The position numbers and the translations under genes are program-made. Below the pieces are notes generated by a model. It did not search any database and had not been told where the DNA came from. It saw only the letters and a list, made by a program, of their open reading frames with translations. A DNA stretch of 11,507 nt. It comes from JABDDM01 sp038240295 (lineage in GTDB: Bacteria > Bacteroidota > Ignavibacteria > Palsa-1295). The stretch lies in assembly GCA_038240295.1 (NCBI GenBank), contig JBBSDW010000106.1, positions 1 through 11,507 of the forward strand, given 5' to 3'. This document shows, one piece after another, positions 6,831 to 11,507 of this stretch; the stretch's first letter is position 1; each line of letters opens with the position of its first letter.

Positions 6831-9746
6831 TCAGAATCTGATTGGCACTTTCATAAGTCCTTCGCCCGCATGTTTCATTCGAAGGAATCCGTAAAAGTGA
6901 AAGCCGTCTGGAATCGTGGGTAACACATGCGTTGAGGTGAGATCGTACGTCTCGGTTTGCTGAGGTGCAAGAGTTTTTGAGGCCGATGAAACGGTTGCGC
7001 CGATGCTCAAAGTCAGTTCGCGACATTCGCGAATGCGAAGTGTGACAGGCTTTGCCCGCTCCGGGTTTGCTCGTGCTCCTCGAAAGATCAATGAGTAGGA
7101 TTCCCCAATTTCATGCTCGAACGAGATCTTCACCTCTTTGTCGCGGTAGTCAAACGCCGTGTTGATCACTGTTGACGAATCAGGCTTCATGATCTGGGCG
7201 GTGATATCGGTAAACTCGTTGTAATCTTCGCGCGAAAGCGAAAGATGGTAGTCGATTGCATTTACATCGTTTGGGATCGCGACAGGCATTGTGAAAAGAT
7301 CGCCACGTGCGATCGTTGTATCGAACGTTCGTTCATAGCCGACGATCTCCGCATCGGTCTGCGGCTCAAGCGTGGAGGCAGTACCGTTCGAAATATTGAG
7401 TGACATCGTTGCAAAATTTCCTGGTTTTGCGCTCGATGATGTAACTGTGATATCCATTGGGAATGCGGTGACCTGTAGCGTTATGGGAGGCTGCGAGACG
7501 TCGTCGAGATTTCTTCCATTGCGAAGATCGATCTCCCAAACTCCAGGCCGAATATCCTCGCCCGAAATGACCAGCGTTGCCGGTTTTGGGATTTCAGCTT
7601 TTTTTAGAAAAAGTCCTTCAAACTCCTTCCCATCATTGTCAAAGATCTGAGCTGTTCCCGTTGCATTCGAGGGACCCGAAAGCACGAGCCGGACTTCACG
7701 AGCGCCGCTCGGAATGGTGAAGAACGTACGATGAACCTGATGCTCGGGCTTTTCGAGGGTTACGCTGGCGTTGAAATTATTTTCGGCCGAAAGAACATAC
7801 GGCACGACGACAGAACTGAGTAGTTCGAATGCAGAAGTGCTTTTCGACGACTTTCCTTTTGGGTAAGCCCATACACGTCCTGAATATACACCAGGGGTTT
7901 GCATTAGGCTCGGTTCGTAGGCAACGTCCGCACGAAGCGTCCCCTCGCCTCTGCGATAGATGCTCGACTGGATCGGGATCAGCCATGGCGAGTCGGATTT
8001 AAGATCATAGGCGTCAAATCCAATCTCATGCTGCCTTTCGGAAGCCGTTGGATCGTCTTCCGGAGTGATCTTAAAACTTGCGCGGGAATCCTCGGCAGAA
8101 GCAAGACCCGAACGAAAATAAGCGGCCGACCCCTTGTGTACCGAACTCGGGATCGAAGTCTCGATCGTGTAGTGCTTCGGATGAAATCCAGTTCGCTCCC
8201 AACTCGATAGCAACTCGAAGGCGCGCGGAACATTGACCATACCGAATCCCTGATCGAGCGGTGTCGCACCTTTTATCGGCACAGCCGAAAGCTCGAGCGC
8301 CCGCTTGATCGATTCCGCGCTCGGTTGATAATGCGGAAACGCCTGCTTCATTCCGCTGAGTAACAGCGCGACGCAACCTGTAGTATAGGGTGAAGCCATG
8401 CTTGTGCCGTTGTACCGATCGCCAGATACAAAATCGGGTACCGTGCTGACAGCGGTCCCTGGCGAGACGATATCGGGCTTTGCAAGCTCGCCGCCTCGAC
8501 TTGAGAAATCCCAGATCACAGGAGACGTAATGCGCGAAGTGTAGAGATCGCGCGCAGCATCATCAGGAAGCGTCGCGCCGCTCGAGATGATCCGATCTGC
8601 CGAACCAGGAAGCCCGATAGAGGAGAGGCCGGGACCTTCATTGCCCGCCGAGACACATACCGTCAGCGCAGGATTCGCTTCGAGCAACGAATCGAGCCAT
8701 TCGTCCATTGCACTTCTTCCTTCAAGTTCGGAGCCGATGCCAAAACTCATGTTAACCACGACCGGCTGACCCGTCTCTTTGGCCAGGCGTGCAGCGTATT
8801 CGTAACCACGTTTCATCGAAGAGGAGACGGTCACGCCGCCTGCCGTATTGTCGGCGAATTTTATTCCGACGACTTGCGCGCCGGGAGCGAGTCCATTGAA
8901 TCCGGTAGCTCCGTCGATATCGTGACCTGCAGCGATGCCGGCTACGTGCGATCCGTGACTTCCGTCGTCAAAATAGATAGAGGCGATGTGACGGTCTGCC
9001 TCAATATTTATTGCGCCTCCGAGGTGCTTCGTATCGGGATGGGTTGAATCGGCAGCGTGGAAATCGAACGTCGAAAATTGCTCGTGATAATTCGTGAGCA
9101 TGTGTTCGCCCGAAAGATCGCGATCGCCATCCGAATCGAAATAGGCGACAAAATGTCCGGCCTTATCTTCAAAAAGAAGCAAACCGAAAACATCGTTCTC
9201 CTTCCCGTTAAAGTTGAGATCGCCGAGGCCGTTCTGATAGCTCCGTTCACTCAGCGCACCGTAATAATATTTGCCGTTATAGGGCGTGAGTGTAAGTTTG
9301 TTCAGACCACTTAAAACAGCCTCGCTTTTGTAGGTAAGCACGTCACCCGATCTCGTTGCTTCGAAAAAAGGGATATCGCCCGTCCCGGAATAATTTTGAA
9401 CATCAATGATCTTCACCTTGCCCTCGGTCGTGGTTTTCAGACCAGTCAGATCTGGATCGACGCCCGTGTCGAGAATGACGATGATCACGCCGCGTCCATC
9501 GAATGTCGGATGATCTTTGAGATAGGTCTCGACATCGGCGGCCTGCAAACTGAGGAAACTCCACGTCGAACGCGTTGCAACTTTATCCTGCCGCGCTTCT
9601 GGGATCGGCACTTCAAGCGTCGAAGATGAGGGAGAGGTGATGGTTCGCTTTCGTCGTCCCGGTTGCTGAGCCTCGATCGGAGTCGAATCAATCAGAGCGA
9701 TCGCACAAAGCATCGTCAAACAAACGAACGCACGAAAATTTAGCAT
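6831..9746 (-). CDS. Secreted subtilisin-family (S8) peptidase, tripeptidyl-peptidase II-like
   Basis: This 971-residue serine peptidase has an N-terminal signal peptide (hydrophobic about 5-20, likely cleavage near IEA/QQ at 26). The catalytic triad is Asp93 (ILDTGVD), His264 (DGSHGSHVAG) and Ser449 (NGTSMASP), with oxyanion Asn369 (SAGNEGP). The 170 residues between Asp and His are far more than in subtilisin (about 30). They contain GKVKIIDV, FVAYFDSDGDRDLS and a YFDDGSHGSHV approach that match tripeptidyl peptidase II. After the catalytic domain (to about 510) comes a long beta-rich region (about 520-971) with TPP II-like landmarks such as HRTFFTIPSGA; the helical C-terminal part of TPP II is absent. 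No T9SS tail is seen. The ATG at 9744-9746 has no Shine-Dalgarno but immediately precedes the signal peptide. Family placement is firm; the TPP II-like subgroup is from remembered sequence comparison. Confidence 0.92.
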   Translation of the reverse strand: MLNFRAFVCLTMLCAIALIDSTPIEAQQPGRRKRTITSPSSSTLEVPIPEARQDKVATRSTWSFLSLQAADVETYLKDHPTFDGRGVIIVILDTGVDPDLTGLKTTTEGKVKIIDVQNYSGTGDIPFFEATRSGDVLTYKSEAVLSGLNKLTLTPYNGKYYYGALSERSYQNGLGDLNFNGKENDVFGLLLFEDKAGHFVAYFDSDGDRDLSGEHMLTNYHEQFSTFDFHAADSTHPDTKHLGGAINIEADRHIASIYFDDGSHGSHVAGIAAGHDIDGATGFNGLAPGAQVVGIKFADNTAGGVTVSSSMKRGYEYAARLAKETGQPVVVNMSFGIGSELEGRSAMDEWLDSLLEANPALTVCVSAGNEGPGLSSIGLPGSADRIISSGATLPDDAARDLYTSRITSPVIWDFSSRGGELAKPDIVSPGTAVSTVPDFVSGDRYNGTSMASPYTTGCVALLLSGMKQAFPHYQPSAESIKRALELSAVPIKGATPLDQGFGMVNVPRAFELLSSWERTGFHPKHYTIETSIPSSVHKGSAAYFRSGLASAEDSRASFKITPEDDPTASERQHEIGFDAYDLKSDSPWLIPIQSSIYRRGEGTLRADVAYEPSLMQTPGVYSGRVWAYPKGKSSKSTSAFELLSSVVVPYVLSAENNFNASVTLEKPEHQVHRTFFTIPSGAREVRLVLSGPSNATGTAQIFDNDGKEFEGLFLKKAEIPKPATLVISGEDIRPGVWEIDLRNGRNLDDVSQPPITLQVTAFPMDITVTSSSAKPGNFATMSLNISNGTASTLEPQTDAEIVGYERTFDTTIARGDLFTMPVAIPNDVNAIDYHLSLSREDYNEFTDITAQIMKPDSSTVINTAFDYRDKEVKISFEHEIGESYSLIFRGARANPERAKPVTLRIRECRELTLSIGATVSSASKTLAPQQTETYDLTSTHVLPTIPDGFHFYGFLRMKHAGEGLMKVPIRF

Positions 9747-9772
9747 CAGTAGAATATTATGGTGAAGCTCGG

Positions 9773-9802
9773 GCTATAGTGGGCGAGACGGTCGTTTCGC
9801 AA
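9773..9802 (-). promoter_or_regulatory. Candidate promoter of the S8 protease gene
   Basis: On the minus strand, TTGCGA (9802-9797) and TATAGC (9778-9773) are separated by 18 nt, each matching the sigma-70 hexamers at four of six positions. They would start a transcript about 20 nt before the ATG at 9746. The classical Bacteroidetes -7 element (TAnnTTTG) is not seen here. This is a weak match and could be chance. Confidence 0.25.
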
Positions 9803-9809
9803 ATGTTCA

Positions 9810-9832
9810 ACAAGCAATTGCGACACAAGCAA
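9810..9832 (-). repeat. Pair of 8-bp direct repeats upstream of the protease promoter
   Basis: ACAAGCAA occurs at 9810-9817 and 9825-9832 (TTGCTTGT on the minus strand), with a 15-nt start-to-start spacing. The pair lies just upstream of the candidate -35 element of the protease gene. An activator or two-component response regulator site is a possible role, but two 8-mers in an AC-rich stretch may also be chance. Confidence 0.3.
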
Positions 9833-9924
9833 ACGAACAGGAGGTGTTCTACATTCGCTTCAGACCACAGAAAAATTCTCCGTCTAAAATTGCAGAGAAG
9901 ATTTGCGAATGCCAGTAAAGTTTT

Positions 9925-10116
9925 TTACGCGCTCGCCAGGGCGATCATTGTCACGGTGAGCAAAACCATGATGGCGAGAATTTTCCATGTCCGACGGCCG
10001 ATCTCGGCACGATGGATCGCCTCCTCGACATAACGATCCGTCCCGAATGGCGACGAATAGTCGGTCAGGTCAGTCGGGAGAATTCCCGTGTAGCTCGTTG
10101 ATAAGGTGGTTGTCAT
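9925..10116 (-). CDS. Small probable tail-anchored membrane protein
   Basis: This 63-residue ORF begins at ATG (10114-10116); an in-frame TTG at 10131 would add five residues. The first 45 residues are polar, ending in a charged helix-like segment (VEEAIHRAEIGRRTWK). They are followed by a single hydrophobic stretch (ILAIMVLLTVTMIALASA) that runs to the C-terminus, which is the layout of a tail-anchored inner-membrane protein with the polar part in the cytoplasm. No family is recognised. In its favour are the coherent soluble-plus-TM organisation, a candidate promoter upstream and no competing gene on either strand. Against it are the short length and lack of a Shine-Dalgarno. It is transcribed toward the protease gene with a 178-nt gap, so joint transcription is possible but not shown. 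Confidence 0.5.
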   Translation of the reverse strand: MTTTLSTSYTGILPTDLTDYSSPFGTDRYVEEAIHRAEIGRRTWKILAIMVLLTVTMIALASA

Positions 10117-10164
10117 TTGAATAGCAAACAAGAATTAAGGAAACAAAACGATTAATGAGCAAGG

Positions 10165-10197
10165 CGAATATACCACATTCAAGCCCCCGAATCCAAA
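10165..10197 (-). promoter_or_regulatory. Candidate Bacteroidetes-type promoter of the small membrane protein gene
   Basis: On the minus strand, TTTG (10197-10194) is followed after 21 nt by TATATTCG (10172-10165), one mismatch from the Bacteroidetes -7 consensus TAnnTTTG with its -33 TTTG element. The start site would fall about 40 nt before the ATG at 10116. The match is short and unverified. Confidence 0.3.
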
Positions 10198-10220
10198 TTC
10201 TTGAATTTTTTTAGGAAAAT

Positions 10221-10235
10221 TTCGCTGAAAGCGAA
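10221..10235 (-). terminator. Short hairpin, possible weak terminator
   Basis: TTCGCT-GAA-AGCGAA forms a perfect 6-bp stem with a 3-nt loop. Read on the minus strand it is followed by ATTTT. It could end leftward transcription coming from the T9SS-protein gene and insulate the small membrane protein gene. The stem is short and the T-run is interrupted, so this is a tentative call; it might equally be part of the spacer's general symmetry. Confidence 0.25.
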
Positions 10236-10299
10236 GGTTTCTCATCTTGCTGGAAACTACTGCTTGCAATGAGGCTGTTTCAGCGGGCCGGTTAGCGGA

Positions 10300-10313
10300 C
10301 GAATGTTCATTCG
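10300..10313. repeat. Palindrome upstream of tRNA-Phe
   Basis: CGAATG-TT-CATTCG is a perfect inverted repeat with 6-bp arms, 13 nt before the tRNA gene. Its place fits an operator or the promoter region, but no -35/-10 pair is recognisable here and no regulator is known from the window. Confidence 0.3.
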
Positions 10314-10326
10314 CTGCCGTAGCGTT

Positions 10327-10399
10327 GGTCAGGTAGCTCAGTCGGTAGAGCAAAGGACTGAAAATCCTTGTGTCGGCGGTTCGATTCCGCCTCTGACCA
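10327..10399 (+). tRNA. tRNA-Phe (GAA)
   Basis: This is a complete 73-nt cloverleaf. The acceptor stem GGTCAGG pairs with TCTGACC (the last pair G-T), and the discriminator base is A. The D-arm is GCTC/GAGC around AGTCGGTA. The anticodon stem AAGGA/TCCTT holds the loop CTGAAAA, giving anticodon GAA (Phe). The variable loop is GTGTC, and the T-arm is GGCGG-TTCGATT-CCGCC. The CCA end is not encoded (the discriminator is followed by CAA), so it must be added by tRNA nucleotidyltransferase. No neighbouring integrase or duplicated tRNA 3' end is seen, so there is no sign of use as an attachment site. The 73 nt between it and the next stop codon hold no clear terminator. Confidence 0.97.
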
Positions 10400-10472
10400 C
10401 AACAATTCACTCCCTATAAATCAATCACGCGGCCTGTCGCGACACCCTCAATATCACCGTCTCGATCGTTTC

Positions 10473-11507
10473 CTATCGCGCAATGATGACCTTGCGAACC
10501 ACCGTTTGATACGGCGATTCGATCGTCAGGAAATAAGCACCGTCGGGCAACCCATTCATATCGAGCAGCAATTTTGACGCTCCCTGATCGAGCGAACGCT
10601 GAGCCCATGTTCTTCGGATCACACCACCGGCATCGACCATCGACACATTGACGATCGCTGCCCGCTGCGCGAACAGATCGACTTCGATATAAGCCGGCGC
10701 ATCGAAGATCGGATTCGGCGTCACGCGTTCAACGATGATCGGCTCATTGCCAAGCGCAACGCGCATCAAACTATCGCCGCAGGCATTGTTCATCGTCACG
10801 ATGAGAAGATCGCGTGGCGCATCCGCCGCCATGATGCAGTTCGAATAGAGCGAGTCACCGCCGTTGAACGTGAGACCTCCCAACTGAAGCACCGACGAAG
10901 GACTCTTTGCCACACTCGTCGTGAACGTGAGCGATGCAAGCTTGTCGCCAGCCAGAAAAGAAGTGGGAGAGCTTGAGCCCAGCGTAAAGCTATAGACGCC
11001 GCTTCCCAACGCCGTAGTGTCGATCAAGCGCCAGTTACTTGCTGGATCAACATTCTGCAATTGCAACACATCGCGGTCGCAGGTGATCGTAAAGTGAACG
11101 ATCGCAAGTCCAAGCTTCGCTGGGACGTCGTTTCGGAAGATGAGCGAAGCTCGAGCTACGTCGCTCACCTTCACCGTTTCCGTGCCTGTCAGATCGTCGG
11201 CGAGCAGATCGAGTTCGGTATGCTGGATCGATCCAACAATCGAGCCTGTGAGAAGCACCGAACGCTCAGCCCCTACATTCGAGTGGAGATTGAAACTCAC
11301 GATGCTATCGCCAGCTTGATTCGGATCAAAGAGCACCGAAAGAGCGCGCGAATCTCCCGGCGCAAGACTCAGTGGTAACGTCACGCTCGAGTCAAAGACA
11401 AAGCGCATTTGCTTCCCGTTGCTCGTTAGCGAGAGTGAATCGATCGAAACGGCCTGACAACCGGTGCTCACGATCGTATACAAATGGCGGACGATCTCAC
11501 ACGGTCT
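10473..11507 (-). CDS. C-terminal part of a T9SS-secreted surface protein (5' end outside window)
   Basis: The frame is open to the window edge (344 residues visible), so the TTG at 11483 is not a start. Residues about 1-95 look like an immunoglobulin-like ASH/HYDIN or choice-of-anchor-D repeat: CEIVRHLYTIVSTGCQAV, then LAPGDSRALSVLFDP and a closing GSIVG. Residues about 100-245 form a second beta-rich domain reminiscent of cohesin-like modules (HFTITCDRDVLQLQ, AGDKLASLTF). The final 90 or so residues match a type A T9SS sorting domain: TPNPIFD, then a beta-sandwich ending GLPDGAYFLTIES and KVIIAR. That domain directs outer-membrane export by the Por machinery and is normally cleaved. The catalytic or binding part of the protein lies outside the window. 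It is transcribed toward the tRNA gene on the opposite strand. Confidence 0.85.
   Translation of the reverse strand, partial: RPCEIVRHLYTIVSTGCQAVSIDSLSLTSNGKQMRFVFDSSVTLPLSLAPGDSRALSVLFDPNQAGDSIVSFNLHSNVGAERSVLLTGSIVGSIQHTELDLLADDLTGTETVKVSDVARASLIFRNDVPAKLGLAIVHFTITCDRDVLQLQNVDPASNWRLIDTTALGSGVYSFTLGSSSPTSFLAGDKLASLTFTTSVAKSPSSVLQLGGLTFNGGDSLYSNCIMAADAPRDLLIVTMNNACGDSLMRVALGNEPIIVERVTPNPIFDAPAYIEVDLFAQRAAIVNVSMVDAGGVIRRTWAQRSLDQGASKLLLDMNGLPDGAYFLTIESPYQTVVRKVIIAR

Noticed and set aside
9779..10033. Plus-strand ORF of 84 residues upstream of the protease
   Set aside because: It is Arg/Lys-rich with no domain or membrane pattern, and lies opposite the more convincing small membrane protein ORF.
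10195..10208. AAATTC-TT-GAATTT followed by T residues as a terminator
   Set aside because: The stem is all A-T but one pair and has a 2-nt loop, too weak to call.
10327..10399. tRNA-Phe as an integration site for a mobile element
   Set aside because: No integrase, no repeated tRNA 3' end and no foreign-looking genes are seen beside it.
10135..10410. Minus-strand ORF of 91 residues containing RNRTADTRIFSPLLYRL
   Set aside because: This stretch is the antisense of the tRNA-Phe gene, a well-known source of false proteins in databases; the rest has no coherent features.
10435..10444. Palindrome TGTCGCGACA as a terminator of the T9SS-protein gene
   Set aside because: It has no loop, a short arm length and no T-run on either strand.
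1..11507. Cyanobacterial HIP1 repeat (GCGATCGC) as explanation of the GATC excess
   Set aside because: I saw no exact GCGATCGC octamer while reading the window, and the gene content does not point to a cyanobacterium.

Overview
The window looks like a chromosomal segment of a Bacteroidota/Chlorobiota-group bacterium (FCB group; a Kapabacteria- or Ignavibacteria-like lineage is my guess). The main evidence is the protein at the right edge, which ends in a type IX secretion (T9SS) type A sorting domain. Base composition is near 50% GC by eye, genes are densely packed, and TTG/GTG starts occur. No mobile element, CRISPR array, phage gene or integrase is visible.

Left part (1-6822, + strand): seven genes with gaps of 20 nt or less, or overlaps, so probably one operon. 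In order they are a 5'-truncated AtuA/DUF1446 protein, a Sua5-type threonylcarbamoyl-AMP synthase (tRNA t6A synthesis), a PIG-L-type deacetylase with a signal peptide, an APC-superfamily amino acid permease, a MoeB-type adenylyltransferase fused to a rhodanese domain, a small protein equivalent to the C-terminal domain of AtuA, and a lipoprotein of unknown function. The two AtuA pieces, one polypeptide in many bacteria, flank four unrelated housekeeping or transport genes. The operon mixes tRNA modification, sulfur-carrier activation, amino acid uptake and a carbon-utilisation protein, so shared pathway membership is not evident apart from the AtuA pair.

Middle part (6831-10116, - strand): convergent with the operon and only 8 nt away is a 971-residue secreted subtilase. 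It resembles tripeptidyl peptidase II (long insert between catalytic Asp and His, plus a TPP II-like beta-rich region) but has a signal peptide. It seems to lack the two Glu residues that bind the substrate N-terminus in the eukaryotic enzyme. Upstream of it, on the same strand, is a short ORF for a probable tail-anchored membrane protein, with candidate promoters before both.

Right part (10117-11507): a 210-nt spacer with small inverted repeats, a tRNA-Phe(GAA) gene on the + strand, then the C-terminal 344 residues of a large T9SS-exported protein on the - strand, running off the window edge.

The window is mostly ordinary chromosomal content, and I found no clear new system. The points most worth checking are the split AtuA pair, the secreted TPP II-like protease, and a marked excess of GATC tetramers.
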